Shown: positions 36,477-48,678, numbered from the stretch's first letter. The stretch: DNA of 64,000 nucleotides from Druceiella hillmani (GCA_039881145.1 JAYKKI010000060.1:6634501-6698500), one strand, 5' to 3'. Notes: generated from the sequence alone by a model not told the origin. Numbers and translations: made by a program.

Positions 36477-36965
36477 CGTAGAAGCCAGAAAACTGTTTTT
36501 AGAATTTTTGTCTGTCTGCATGTCTATGTGTTAATTTGTTCTTTAATCACGCGAAATTGACTTCAAGGATTTTTATGAAATTGGGTATGATAATAGTTTA
36601 GACCCTTGAAAAGTATACAGGACACTTTTTATTTGAATATTATAGATATAAAAAAAAACCCTGGCTTAGCGAATATTACTATATAAGCAGGTATTGGTAC
36701 TGCCAACGCCCTCTATTAGCGTTTTAGTAAACTTCCAGCTCATAAATATATCATGATTTGGTACTACCACGAGTTGTCACCATATCACCTTTAGTGCAGA
36801 GTTGATACTTATCAACAGTTATTACTATATTAGTACTGTCAATGCCACCTATTAATATTTCAATAAACGTCATGCTCATAAATATACTATGATATGGTAC
36901 TACCAAAGCCATATGTTACCGTTTTTAGTAAACTTAATGCTGATAGTTCCGAGATAAAAATACAA
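36477..36965 (+). mobile_element. Dispersed repeat related to 30338-30665, with internal duplication
   Basis: It shares GTCTGTCTG, GGACACTTTTTATTTG and TTTTAGTAAACTT..GCTCATA blocks with the minus-strand copy at 30.3-30.7 kb. The part ACTATAT..GGTACTACCA is duplicated (about 36679-36777 and 36825-36906), and a mariner scrap lies between the two copies. Confidence 0.65.
36777..36822 (+). mobile_element. Detached 46-bp mariner fragment
   Basis: CCACGAGTTGTCACCATATC and the following bases match the transposase region of the mariner at 38988-39043 with three to four substitutions. It is joined cleanly to a different repeat on both sides. Confidence 0.85.
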
Positions 36966-37689
36966 AAGCACATAAACAATAATTTTCTTTCACTATTAAT
37001 ATCGGTCTTTATCACAATATCAATAGTTAAAAAAAAATTTAATAGAGTTTTATTTTCAAAGAGAGCTTTAATTTTATATATACTAAAAGCTAACTCGAGG
37101 GGTCCACTGTTTAACAGTAAGAAGATCCTTTACCCACCTTCCATATCCATCAAAATCATATATTGTCACCGAAATATATATTGTGGTGCCACAAGACCAA
37201 TACTGAGATTGAGGGTCTTGTGTGGGTCAATTTTGTGTATCGGGTCACACCTCTTATATACATATTTATTAGCGTGAATATGTTAAAACTATGACATAGG
37301 TTCATCTTTATAGTTTTCCTACAATCTTTGCGAAGGTTTCGAAAAACACTATTTTTTTCATAATATCAAGTTTGCACATCTCTTCATTGTTTTTGAAAAT
37401 ATACTACATAAAAATTGGAAATAAATTTTTGGGGCCCTTGTAACTAAAACCTTTCAAATGATACCCCATGCTGTAAATGAACTGAATTTTTTGCACCTAA
37501 GTAACCCTAAAAGGGTTTTTTTTTCTTTCGCTGCATGGAATTTTAAAAGAAATAGTCACCAACATTTTTTTTCTCAGGGTGTTAATTTAATTTAATTATA
37601 AAAAAGAATTACACATAATTTATTTTGCAAAATTAAAGTATGTTATTTCTTAGGACACTTTATCGGGGCACTTTGATTCTAGAGCTATA

Positions 37690-37985
37690 ACTGATGACAG
37701 AACTGATGTAAGTAACTGTCGCCTTTCGCGGGGTGATGGCTCAAAAATATCCTTATAAGTTACGTTACGGATTTGGTCCTCGACGGACCATACCCACTAA
37801 TTCGTTTACTCGACGATGTTCACAGTACGCACGCACCCAACCCAACAAAGGCCCAACCCGGGCAATCAAGCCGATTAACGATTCATTGTCCTACACAATG
37901 GCTCTGTGGGCCTCCAAACCTCGTCCTAAACTCCGATAGTTACCGGGTATGGATCACAATGGCTCCTACCTATATTATATAGCTT
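37690..37985. other. GC-rich unique segment of unknown origin
   Basis: About 290 bases with strikingly higher GC (CTTTCGCGGGGTGATGG, CCCAACCCGGGCAATCAAGC). Two overlapping plus-strand frames (37733-37939, 37773-37982) encode basic, proline-rich peptides without a known domain. The abrupt edges suggest an inserted fragment of a mobile element or other foreign sequence. Confidence 0.4.
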
Positions 37986-38477
37986 ACTGCTTTATTAAGC
38001 ATTTTTATATGAGCTATGTGCTAGTTAACAAGAAACGATGGAGGAAGAAAAGAAAAATAAAATCGTAAATTGCTTTTTCAAAGATAATAAAATATAATAC
38101 TTCTTATTTAGCTATTTTTGCTATATGTAGCTGCTTTGAAACATTTCATATAAGCTGTTTTTAAAATGGCGTAGCAAACCTATAAAATTATATGTAAAAA
38201 ATAAGATAATAAAAAAAATATAATGTTCTTTGTTTTGATGGGTTCGTGACGATATATACTATTTCAGAGTAAATTAAAAGGTTAATTTTAGTATACTCCA
38301 CGCACACCAAGCGCTGTGCATTATCATCAAAGCGATACGACGAGACGCGGAGATTTACAAATATATCCATTATTGGAATTGAAAAATTAAACGATGAAAA
38401 TATTATTTTGTAGAAAAAAGTCGGCGTTATTCAGTGTTTTTCCTAAATTGTTTTCTTATTTTCAATATAAGAGAATA

Positions 38478-39648
38478 TTAGGTTGGCTGGTAAGTCTTTA
38501 GCCAAAACTTTGGGATTTTCTAGAAAGATTCTCGAAACGTCGAGAAAGTTTTACTGTGGGGTATAAATAGGCCAAAGTGCAGTCAGTTGACAAGAGTCAG
38601 CGCTGTAGCTTTAAGTGAATTACATAAAATATAATGGATTTAAATCGATATCAAATACGGATTACATTAGTTTACGAATTTCGCCTGGGTCACGATGCAA
38701 AGACTGCCACACATAATGTATGTCATGCGATGGACGAGTCCACGGTGTCTTACGCGACGGTGAAGATTTGGTTCAGAAAGTTCATGACTTAGGGCTACGA
38801 TTTTGAGGTCGAACCCCGTACCGGATGTCCTGGTGAATTGGACGTTCAACGATTACGACGTCTAATTAAGGAGGATCCTCGACTGACGACTCCTCAATTG
38901 GCAGATGAGCTACACTGCAGTCATGGTATCATAGAAACACATTTGAATGAATTGGGAAAAGTTTCAAAATACGGTGTGTGGATACCCCACGAGTTGTCAT
39001 CATATCACCTTCAGTGCAGAGTTGATACTTGTCAACAGTTACTAATATTCAAACGTAACTTCAACTGGCTGAATCAGTTAGTAACTGGTAATGAGAAGTG
39101 GGTTATATAAGTTAACCATACACACAAATAGCTGGGTCTCAGAGAAACAGGAGTTTCAGTATTCAAACCGTCAAAAAAGTGATACTCAGCTGCTGATGGA
39201 ACGTCATTAGGAGTTGCTTCCACAGGGATCTACTATTAATGGAAATATTTACTGTGAACAATTGGATTTCTAGTCGGTCTATTTGTTCACAGTAAACAAA
39301 TTGAGTAACAACAGGATCGAGTTTAATTTCTACATGATAATGCTAAGACTACATGTTGCAAAACGTATACGTGATTTCTGATTCCCATTTATTCAGGATT
39401 CTAAGTTACCATTTATGTGGAAAAAGATTCGACGATAAAGAAGATCTCCAAAACGACCTAGCACAGTTTTATGAATAAAACTCACCGGGATTTTATAACA
39501 AAGGTCTAGGTGTCACGGCCAACTAGATGGCCACAAGTAGTAGATAATAATGGTGCATACTTAAATTAAATTTAGTGCAACGTATAATTTTTTTTAATAA
39601 AAATTGTTGACAACAACTCGGGGCTAAAAACTTATTAGCCAACCCAAT
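38478..39648 (+). mobile_element. mariner transposon, near full length, inactive
   Basis: The element is 1171 bp with imperfect terminal inverted repeats: TTAGGTTGGCTGGTAAGTCT at the left, and TTGGGTTGGCTAATAAGTTT reading inward from the right. It is bounded by TA on both sides (38476-38477, 39649-39650), the target duplication of the Tc1/mariner superfamily. It carries the broken transposase annotated below. Confidence 0.95.
38634..39480 (+). pseudogene. mariner transposase pseudogene
   Basis: The frame starts MDLNRYQIRITLVYEFRLGH at 38634 and continues with the second helix-turn-helix region (TVKIWFRKFMT). A TAG at 38787-38789 interrupts it. The same frame resumes with PRTGCPGELDVQRLRRLIKE, DPRLTTPQLADEL, LNELGKVSKYGVWIPHEL and VTGNEKWVI. 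In active mariners the first catalytic Asp lies in TGDEKW; here it reads TGNEKW, so this residue is lost. The second catalytic region survives as LHDNAKTT near 39330. Further stops occur at about 39108, 39129, 39177, 39237 and later. The protein fits mariner (DD34D) in order and spacing but is dead. It cannot move itself, though its ends could in principle be recognised by a related enzyme. Confidence 0.93.
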
Positions 39649-39650
39649 AT

Positions 39651-40437
39651 TTTTAACGTAATTATGATTAAGAAAATATTGAAAATAAAATTTTATTTTT
39701 GTTGAAAGATAATAATTTTTTTCGTAATAAAGGCTGAAGTAAAAAAAAATTATAGATTATTTTTATCTAATATTTTTCAGAGAAATTTGGAAAACAATTT
39801 TGCTATTCCAATTAACCAAGACTTTATATATTTTTTTAAATTATTCAACAACATAGACAGTCATATAGACTATGTTTCGTACAATAAATTCATACCAATA
39901 TATTGTATTTGTAATATATATATTGTATTGTATATCATATATTATATTGTATTGTATATAATATATTGTATTGTATTTGTAATATCAGTTAACTCATTAA
40001 TATGCATATATTTGGCTGATTATATGATATATCTCATTCATCCAATCAAATTACTGTAACATTTTCAACAAGTATTTAAATAAAAATTATCAGCCTTACT
40101 AGATTTACTTATCATTCAAATTAAAAAAAAATTAAAGTTATACGCACGCGTAAAAAGCTTAACAATTAACTAAGCTAGAGATTTAATTTGTAAACAGAGT
40201 ACTCAATCGTTAAAAAATATTTAATAGTATTTTCCAAATAAAGTACAATTATATTCAATGGTGTTCGATACTCGATAGTACTTATATTTTAATCAATTAG
40301 GTACTTAAACAGTATCAGGCGTAACAATTGATCAACAAGATTTTTTAACCAAGATTAATATTATTTTGATATCCACAACAGTCAGTCGCATAATTTTAAA
40401 ATTAAAATAAACTTAGAAACACAACAAATTTTCTTTT
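39651..40437. other. Gene-free AT-rich sequence with TATTGTATTG repeats
   Basis: At 39895-39985 an array of TATTGTATTGTATAT units generates an open frame with Ile/Tyr/Val. No gene is supported. Confidence 0.5.
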
Positions 40438-40520
40438 TTAGGTTTCTGTACCTCAAAGGGAAAAAGGGAATCTTATGAAATCACTCACGTGTCTGTCTGT
40501 CTGTCACAATCGTGTTTTTC
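40438..40520 (+). repeat. Dispersed repeat copy ('gtctgtctgtc' family)
   Basis: GGTTTCTGTACCTCAAAGGG followed by GTGTCTGTCTGTCTGTCAC. Member of the family at 1300, 23676 and 55112. Confidence 0.6.
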
Positions 40521-41711
40521 AGAATAAAACATTTAACTCGCAAACACGTCAATGGCTAACAGTTAACAATTTTATATGAAAATTTTAGGAGACAAAATTA
40601 ATTTCTCGAAAGAAAAAATTTAAAATTCCATATATAGTATGGGGTACCGTTAGGAAAGGCTAGTTATAAGGGTTTTAAAATATTTTTTAAATAATTTAAG
40701 GTAAGAAAATTGCAGAAATATATTGAAAAATATTTAAAAATTGTTCGTCATCCTTTACTTCTGAAATTGCTCAATTTAAAATTATGAAAAAACAGAGATT
40801 TTAGAAGCTAACGTTAACCTGTTTTTTTAAATATGTACCCTTGAAAAATTAATGTTTGTAAATAGTTTAATGTTCCCTTAAATGTGTATGGAAATCTCGT
40901 AGTCAAAATTCTACTAGTCCTTAATAGGTTAATTTCCGACTTATTCTTAGTGGTACTATTTACAACATAAATCTTCTCATTACTAATATTTATACGTAAC
41001 CGACTTGCCATATATTGTTGTTTTTAATAAAACAATTTAAATTTTTTATTGTGTCGAAAAATTGGGGCCTATCCATAATAATCGCAATGTTCCGCAAAAA
41101 TCGTAACGCCTGGTGACACTAGTAATAATCATTTGTAATGCGTGCGCAACCTTTGGGTCTCCAAAGAAGTGTGAATAAATCGTTTTATGAAATAACTCAA
41201 TAAATAAGAAAATATGAAAAAAACGGTTATAGACATTTTTATAAATTTGTATATGAGGAATTTACATTAGTTTTATTTTTTACGCTGTCATTATTACTTT
41301 GGTCGTAATTTAAATTTAAATAATTAAATTGTTTGTAACAATACGAATTAATACAATATTTAGTCGACACATAGATCTCATCACCAACATTCCCGTATAA
41401 CATCTTAAAATAAACAGTAGTAAATAGCAGGTAAAATAACATTAAAACTGAACAAAATACTACCTTGTTATTTATACATTACTAAGAAGAGACATCAAAG
41501 AAATAGGATTCGGTGCCGGGATGCAATCGATTTCACAATTCATTTGTACAGGAAATGAATATTCATAACGTGTACAGCGAGTTGGAAATAAAATTTTGTT
41601 ATTTGTCTCTTTGCTTTTCTCCTGATTGTAAATCAATATCGTACTATGAAGAAGAGAAAAATAAAAAAAAATCAGAACAAATGTATAGTTTAAACTTAAG
41701 ATTATAAGCAT
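40521..41711. other. Gene-free AT-rich sequence
   Basis: Short overlapping frames on both strands (40814-41011, 41239-41442, 41472-41711) show no domain. Confidence 0.4.
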
Positions 41712-41931
41712 TTATATATGTAAATCTAGATTTCGGCATGAAGGGTTAGGGAAATTATTTTGAACATTGGAGAAAATATGGATGTGCTGTGTTTCGTAAT
41801 GTAAGTAAAGGTAATTTAGGTTAAACGTAGGAAAATATATTCCAATTTATTAAGCTTTTTGGGCATGATTTTTTGCCAATTGGTCATAATTTTAATTTGG
41901 CACCATCTTGTGTATTTCTTTTTTATATTTT

Positions 41932-42072
41932 AGTTGATCGCACAAATAATCTGCAGCTGACAGTCAGTTGAACCTCCAGATTAGACACTTGGTGCATTTT
42001 TATATTTTAGTTGATCGCACAAATAATCTGCAGCTGACAGTCAGTTGAACCTCCAGATTAGACACTTGGTCA
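41932..42072 (+). repeat. 70-bp direct duplication in the left arm
   Basis: ATATTTTAGTTGATCGCACA through TTAGACACTTGGT occurs twice in a row, and the copies are identical. The right arm has only one copy (45370-45430), so the duplication postdates arm formation. Confidence 0.93.
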
Positions 42073-42126
42073 CTTTCTGAGTATTTATAATATACAGGTG
42101 TAAAAAGAACGTATCTATTATCTATA

Positions 42127-43260
42127 TAGGTGATTCTATCCATCAAATTGAACAGAAAAGATTAAGGGACTATATGACAATTCTTAAGCATTTCACAAAA
42201 AAAACCGCTGTCGAAATTGTGATTTCAATGAAAAAATTACTTCAAATAAATATATTTTTTTTATATGTATATTCACCTATGATTATTCCTAGATAGGTTA
42301 TTTGTAGCTCTCTCCATTATAATGTACAGTGTGTAACAAAGAACATATTTAATATCTATACAGGCGATTCTATGCATCAAATTGAATAGAAAGTATTAAG
42401 GAACTATATAATAATTCTTAAGCGTTTCTCAAAAAAAAACCGTTGTCGAAGTTGTGATTTCAATGAAAAAAATACTTCAAATATATATTTCTTTTAATAC
42501 AATATTCACCTATGATTATTCCTAGACACGTTATTTGTAGCCCTCTCTACGTTATAATGAACAGTGTGTAACAAAGAACATATCTATTATCTATACAGGC
42601 GATTCTATGCATCAAATTGAATAGAAAATTTTAAGGAACTATATAACTATTCTTAAGCGTTTCTCAAAAAAAAACCGTTGTCGAAGTTGTGATTTCAATG
42701 AAAAAAATACTTCAAATATATATTTCTTTTAATACAATATTCACCTATGATTATTCCTAGACACGTTATTTGTAGCCCTCTCTACGTTATAATGAACAGT
42801 GTGTAACAAAGAACATATCTATTATCTATACAGGCGATTCTATGCATCAAATTGAATAGAAAATTTTAAGGAACTATATAACCATTCTTAAGCGTTTCTC
42901 AAAAAAAAAACCGTTGTCGAAGTTGTGATTTCAATGAAAAAAATACTTCAAATATATATTTCTTTTAATACAATATTCACCTATGATTATTCCTAGACAC
43001 GTTATTTGTAGCCCTCTCTACGTTATAATGTACAGTGTGTAACAAAGAACATATCTATTATCTATACAGGCGATTCTATGCATCAAATTGAATAGAAAGT
43101 ATTAAGGAACTATATAATAATTGTTAAGCGTTTATCAAAAAAAACCGTTGTCGAAGTTGTGATTTCAATGAAAAAAATACGTCAAATATATGTTTCTTTT
43201 AATACAATATTCACCTATGATTATTCCTAGACACGTTATTTGTAGCTCTCTCTACATATC
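42127..43260 (+). repeat. 235-bp subrepeat array, left arm, 5 copies
   Basis: Units start at CAGGCGATTCTATGCATC (42361, 42596, 42831, 43067), with a diverged first unit at about 42127. Middle copies are nearly identical, while the outermost is most diverged. Each contains CGTTGTCGAAGTTGTGATTT and ACAGTGTGTAACAAAGAACA. Confidence 0.95.
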
Positions 43261-43407
43261 CTTATTATCTCTTAGCAGGTATGAAATATGTCGACTTTTA
43301 ACGTTCGGTATTTACATTTAAAATTCGGTTAGCATACTTTATGCAACGCATAATAAAAAAAAACTGTCGATTACGAGTAGAATTTGCTTTACGAGAGGCC
43401 CGTATAC

Positions 43408-43930
43408 ATTTAGGCGCTTATATACATTTAAGGGCACATAGTATTCCTATTAAATTTTTTACAAATATTAATTTTTCCACAGACATATATATACATTTAG
43501 GACCATCGTTATAGTTTTCTTTTAACTTTTGCATGGGTTTTTAACCATATTTTTTTAACGATTTCTGAGAAAACCGGCTGTGAGTGAACACAGAAATATA
43601 TTAATATAGTGTTAACTACATACTAGTAATATACTGCCCACTACTACTCTTCTGTAGATGTAATAATATGATCCATATTTAAAAAAAACACACAGTTTTC
43701 CTGTAACTTTTGCGTGGTTTACTGTAATCCATTTTTTCGACGATTTCTGGGAAAATCAGCTGTGAATACCGAAAAACATAAATATAGTGCCTACTAGTAT
43801 TATACAGTCTACTATTGCTCTTCTGTAGGTGTAAGAATATGTGCCTTTTTAAAAAACATGACATTTAGCATCATCCCTATAGTTTTCCGGTAACTTTTGC
43901 GCGGGTTTCTGTGAAACTATATTTTTTTTA
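43408..43930 (+). repeat. Internal tandem repeat of about 183 bp, 2.3 copies
   Basis: ATAGTTTTC(C/T)..TAACTTTTGC(A/G)TGG recurs at about 43508, 43690 and 43875, with CTACTCTTCTGTAGATGTAA blocks between. A leading TTTAGGCGCTTATATACATT block (43408-43490) also occurs just outside the element at 45650-45745. Confidence 0.85.
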
Positions 43931-44289
43931 TAATTTTAATTTGCGTAATTTTGTAAATAAAGGTGCTCCCTTTATTTACGAAATTATGGGGGAGAAAGAT
44001 ATTCTATCGCATTATTTTCAATATATTTCTGTAAATATGATACCTGAAACCCAGAAAAAAATAATATTTTTAAAACTCTCGTAACTAACATTGTTTGCAA
44101 GGAATTTCCGAGGTTTATATTAGGAAGTCCTATTTTTTTATTTCCACATTGCTTATAGAAATTCTCCCAACCCCTAAAATTTTTATTAAATTTTCCAAAG
44201 AAAAATTGTTGAGTTTTAGCTATTAATATATATGCGGGTTAAAATTTTTAATTATGCCAAATTTGAAGTTTTTACGTCAAGCGGTTTTT

Positions 44290-45290
44290 GAGAAAAAACG
44301 GATGCATATAATCGCCTGCATAGATAATAAATATGTTCTTTGTTACACACTGCACATTATAATATAGAGAGGGCAAATAACGTGTCTAGGAGTAATCGCA
44401 GGTGAATACACATATCAAAAAAAAAATATATATATTAGAAGTATTTTTTCATTGAAATCACAACTTCCACAATGGTTTTTTTTTAGAAATGCTTAAGAAT
44501 TATTATATAGTTCCTTAATATTTTCCATTCAATTTGATGCATAGAATCACCTGTATAGATAATAAATATGTTCTCTGTTACACACTGTACATTATAATGT
44601 AGAGAGGGCTACAAATAACGTGTCTAGGAGTAATCGCAGGTGAATACAAATATCAAAAATATATATATATATATTAGAAGTATTTTTTCATTGAAATCAC
44701 AACTTCCACAATGGTTTTTTTTAGAAATGCTTAAGAATTATTATACAGTTCCTTAATATTTTCCATTCAATTTGATGCATAGAATCACCTGTATAGATAA
44801 TAAATATGTTCTCTGTTACACACTGTACATTATAATGTAGAGAGGGCTACAAATAACGTGTCTAGGAGTAATCGCAGGTGAATACACATATCAAAAAAAA
44901 AATATATATTAGAAGTATTTTTTCATTGAAATCACAACTTCCACAATGGTTTTTTTTAGAAATGCTTAAGAATTATTATACAGTTCCTTAATATTTTCCA
45001 TTCAATTTGATGCATAGAATCACCTGTATAGATAATAAATATGTTCTCTGTTACACACTGTACATTATAATGTAGAGAGGGCTATAAATAACGTGTCTGG
45101 GAATAATCATAGGTGATTATACATATTAAAAAAATACATATATTTGAAGTATTTTTTCATTGAAATCACAATTTCGACAACGGTTTTTTTTTTGTGAAAT
45201 GCTTAAGAATTTTCATATAGTCCCTTAATCTTTTCTGTTCAATTTGGTGCATAGAATCACCTATATAGATAATAGATACGTTCTTTTTAC
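44290..45290 (-). repeat. 235-bp subrepeat array, right arm, about 5 copies
   Basis: This is the inverse of the left-arm array: GATGCATAGAATCACCTG at 44536, 44773, 45008 and about 45243, plus a partial unit near 44300. Within the right arm, neighbouring copies resemble each other more than left-arm copies, consistent with homogenisation inside each arm. Confidence 0.93.
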
Positions 45291-45989
45291 ACCTGTATAT
45301 TATAAATGTTCAGAAAGTGACTTAAAACGATTCTGAAACGTACTTAAGGCAAGGAATGCCACAAATGTCTAATCTAGAGGTTCAACTGACTGTCAGCTAC
45401 AGATTATTTGTGCGATCAACTAAAATATAAAAAAAAATACACAAGATGGTGCCAAATTAAAATTATTACTTATTAGCAAAAAATAATGCCCAAAAAGTTT
45501 AAAAAATTGGAATATATTTTCCTACGTTTAACCTAAATTACCTTTACTTACATTACGAAACACAGCATATCCATATTTTCTCCAATGTTCAAAAGAATTT
45601 CCCTAACCCGTCATGCCTAAATCTAGATTTACATATATAATATTCAGTACATGTTTAGGCACTTATAAACATTTAAGGGTGGATAATATTTGTATTAAAC
45701 TATTTACAAATATTAATTTTTTGCGATATAAATATAATGCTTACTTTATATTTCATGTGCATAAAAACATGCTGCGTATTTAAATAATATTATGTCTCAC
45801 CATTTAAATATTTAAGTACTACTATATCCTTCACGGACGTAATAAATATACATTTTAAAATACAACACTATTTTTGCGATAGTTTTAAATCAGTTGTAAG
45901 GAGATTCCATGAACGTTTCACTGACCTAACTATATTTCAGATTTGGTCGACTATTACTCTTAAACTAGTATAAGCTCTACTAGTTTAGT

Positions 45990-46175
45990 AGCTGTAGATG
46001 TGTTTTTTGTAGCTACGTAGTATACGTATACTTTCGTAGCTTTCGTAGTATACGATACTTTCGTAGCTTTCGTAGTATACGATACTTTCGTAGCTTTCGT
46101 AGTATACATATACTTTCGTAGCGTTCATAGTATACGTTTACTTTCGTAGCTTTCATATTATACGTATACTATTAT
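45990..46175 (+). repeat. About 28-bp minisatellite with CGTAGTATACG motif
   Basis: About five or six units of ACTTTCGTAGCTTTCGTAGT then ATACGAT. Each contains the partly palindromic GTATACGTATAC or GTATACGATAC. Confidence 0.9.
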
Positions 46176-46499
46176 TATGAATACTTTTCAGATATTCAAA
46201 AATAGCGATTGTGTTTTGAGGATACGTAATTCTAATGAAAATAATCATTTTAAACTTGAAAATTTCTTGAAGGGTCCCTATATAAAACAAATATTTATAA
46301 TATACCCCTAATATTTCGGGAATACCCATTCACCCCATGTAATGGGGTGTACGAAAAAGTCAATCCCACTTTTCAGGTACATCCCCTACGTACTCTTAAA
46401 CACTTTTTTAAAAGATTTTATTTCATAACTTCGCAGGCGTTATAAATACCATGAAGATATCAGCTTTGTAGCAATAATAACTCGTCAATAAACACATAA

Positions 46500-46590
46500 A
46501 CAACGGGTTTGATACATACACACAGACAGACAAACAGACGGACATGGCCAAATTAGAAGAGTTACTAGTTTGGCTACGGAACCCTAAAAA
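46500..46590 (-). repeat. Dispersed repeat end, inverse orientation
   Basis: CAGACAGACAAACAGACGGA followed by TTTGGCTACGGAACCCTAAA, the reverse complement of the widespread 'TTAGGGTTCCGTA ... GTCTGTCTGTC' repeat. Confidence 0.6.
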
Positions 46591-47395
46591 AGATAACAAT
46601 TAAAAAAATGTTTGGTTTCTCTTCTCTTGATTATTGTCGATGATTTGAATTATGTTTTCCCATAAAACTATTTAATGTAAAGTTATTGTCTTTAGTGTTT
46701 AGTGTTTTAGTATAGGTAAAATTTAGATAATATAATATACGCAAAAGAATAAACCTTATAGAATTAACGTCGCAATCATTTCACTTTTATTCTATACAAT
46801 AAAGTTAGTAGTAAATACATACAATTGTACTTAATACACGCAATAATATTATAATTGCAGTATCCTCAAAATAATTATTACGGCTATTCCAATATTAACG
46901 TAAAGACGAAGAATAAAAGCAAAACAATATCGGAGAAATATTATTTGCGTAATATTGCTTATAAAGTCCGTTAATTGTATCAAATATTTATTTTACTTCA
47001 TCGCCTAGAGACATAATTATGAAAGAATAACTTAAAGGTAGCTGTTTATTTTCTGGGCGCAGGCTAATTAATTTACGTCTGTAAACAGGAAAATAGAGGG
47101 AAAATCAATCGTATTGTAGGCGCTTTGGCGTAGTGATGTACTTAAGAGCATCGAACAGAAAGATTGTTAATTGGAAAAGAAGATACATATTTATTGATAT
47201 ATATTGTAATATCCCAAATCTATGTAAAGTCGTTCTGTGTTATTAGTAATGTTAAATGATTTTGCTATTTTAAGTTTTTAGTAAATCTAATTTCTAGTTA
47301 TATTAATTTCTGCGGTCATATAAGATGGTTGTTATTATTTCTCTTCGTTATTGGATAGCTTTTTTCTATAACATAGCAGATGTTTTTTTATTATT
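46591..47395. other. Gene-free sequence with a possible conserved element
   Basis: At 46930-47130 the sequence is less simple and richer in GC (TTTTCTGGGCGCAGGCTAAT then TAATTTACG). It could be a conserved intronic element. No gene is seen. Confidence 0.3.
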
Positions 47396-47865
47396 CTAGT
47401 GTAGTTTTTTCTATGGCTCTGAAACATGGAGATTGACAAAATCAGATGAGGTCCATTTGGGTGTTTTTGAACAAAAAGTTTCAAAGATAAATTTTTGGGG
47501 GCACATAGGAAAATTATGTTAGAAGGCAATACAATTGTATCTCCTTACAGATATATCTGGAAATGTATAAATTTTACAAAGACCCAGACATCATAAAATT
47601 TATTAAAATTAATAGACTAATTGGGCTGCCCATCTTCTTCGAATGGAGGATTCAAACCCTCTCAAAAGAACTTTTTGACTAAACCGCAAGAACAAAGAAG
47701 AAGAGAAAGACCTAAGATGAAATGGAAAGATGATGTGAAAAAGGGTTTTGGGGTGCAGAAGGTTCGTAATTGGAGATAGGTTTTCACACAGAGGGCTGAA
47801 TGGAAGTCGCTTCAAAGGAAACCCTGGGCTATCGAGCTTCTGATAATGATAGTGATGATGGGTTT
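47396..47865 (+). pseudogene. LINE C-terminal and 3' end fragment
   Basis: The plus strand encodes YGSETWRLTKSDEVHLGVFE and QKVSKINFWG. After a gap come WAAHLLRMEDSNPLKRTF and a stop, and in another frame RPKMKWKDDVKKGFGVQKV and QRAEWKSLQRKPW. This is the C-terminal tail of insect non-LTR retrotransposon polymerases, where the usual forms are 'YGSExWxLxK', 'RLRWAGHxxRM', 'GRPxxxWxDDV' and 'DRxEWRxLxxE'. It ends in a GATAATGATAGTGATGATGG 3' tail. It lacks the catalytic part and has several frameshifts, which fits a 5'-truncated, decayed insertion. Reverse-strand frames over it (47609-47815) are shadows. Confidence 0.85.
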
Positions 47866-48370
47866 TTTTCTGGTAATCGTTTTTATATTTAATAATTACC
47901 CATTTTAACTTTAATATCCAAAAATTTTATGAAGAAAAGATGGAGCCACAAGTATTTAGGGGCGAATAATTTTTGACACGAAGACATAACGTTTGCCTCA
48001 AAATTGAAAATACCCTTAAAATAAGAAATTAAATAGACCCCTAATGGACTCAGATAAAAATTAAAGCCTGGGTTATACTTTCACATATTCAGAATTTACA
48101 TAATCATATACCAAATCTGATTAAAATAAAAAGAATTATAAATGAAGATAATTTTAGTTGGTCTATGGTTACGATAAGAACATGATTCGAAAATTGAAAT
48201 ACAAATGACATAATATAAAAGATAGACCATTTTAACGGGCGCCATTTTGTGTAAATGGCTTTGATGATATATTTTTTATTTATACCATATATTTTTTATT
48301 TATAACCACATCAATATCTATCTAATAAAGCTCAAGTTATAAGTAAACACGTAAAGATAGTAAGTAAGAT

Positions 48371-48429
48371 CTTTGCTAATAGCCCACCTGAAGATTTTGT
48401 AATACAATGAAACCTAGGTCGTGGTAAAG
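48371..48429 (+). ncRNA. Candidate type I hammerhead ribozyme (copy D, plus arm)
   Basis: CTTT outer stem; CCAC (48384-48387); CTGAAGA (48388-48394); stem II TTGT-AAT-ACAA; GAAA (48409-48412); CCTAGG minimal stem III; TC (48419-48420); GTGG (48421-48424); AAAG (48426-48429). All core positions fit CUGANGA...GAAA...UH. Predicted cleavage is after 48420. Activity is inferred. Confidence 0.6.
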
Positions 48430-48619
48430 AACTTAAAGAAAGTAGAAATAATACTCCATCACGTAGTTTCATTTAATTGTGAATAATGAATTTATACAAA
48501 ATTGACGCCAAATATATATATTTTATATTGAATATATTTGGCGTCAATTTTGTATAAATTCATTATTCACAATTAAATGAAACTACGTGATGGAGTATTA
48601 TTTCTACTTTCTTTAAGTT

Positions 48620-48678
48620 CTTTACCACGACCTAGGTTTCATTGTATTACAAAATCTTCAGGTGGGCTATTAGCAAAG
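48620..48678 (-). ncRNA. Candidate type I hammerhead ribozyme (copy D, minus arm)
   Basis: Exact mirror of the plus-arm motif, so transcription of either strand would yield the same ribozyme. Confidence 0.6.

Larger units (their letters stand above)
41712..45640. mobile_element. 3.9-kb foldback element with long repeated inverted arms
   Basis: The left end (TTATATATGTAAATCTAGAT at 41712) and right end (its reverse complement at 45640) start two inverted arms of about 1.5 and 1.35 kb. Each arm has an outer unique block of about 400 bp (GGAAAATATATTCCAATTTA, CACCATCTTGTGTAT, GACAGTCAGTTGAACCTC) and an inner block of about five tandem copies of a 235-bp unit. The centre (43261-44289) has no coding capacity. 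Long inverted repeats built from tandem subrepeats are the hallmark of Foldback/Galileo-type elements. The superfamily is inferred. No clear target duplication was found. Confidence 0.9.

Noticed and set aside
36894..37277. A 127-codon gene
   Set aside because: It begins within a dispersed repeat, and I see no domain or splice signals.
38838..39110. Functional mariner transposase
   Set aside because: A TAG upstream in the same frame, loss of the first catalytic Asp (TGNEKW) and several later stops show that it is dead.
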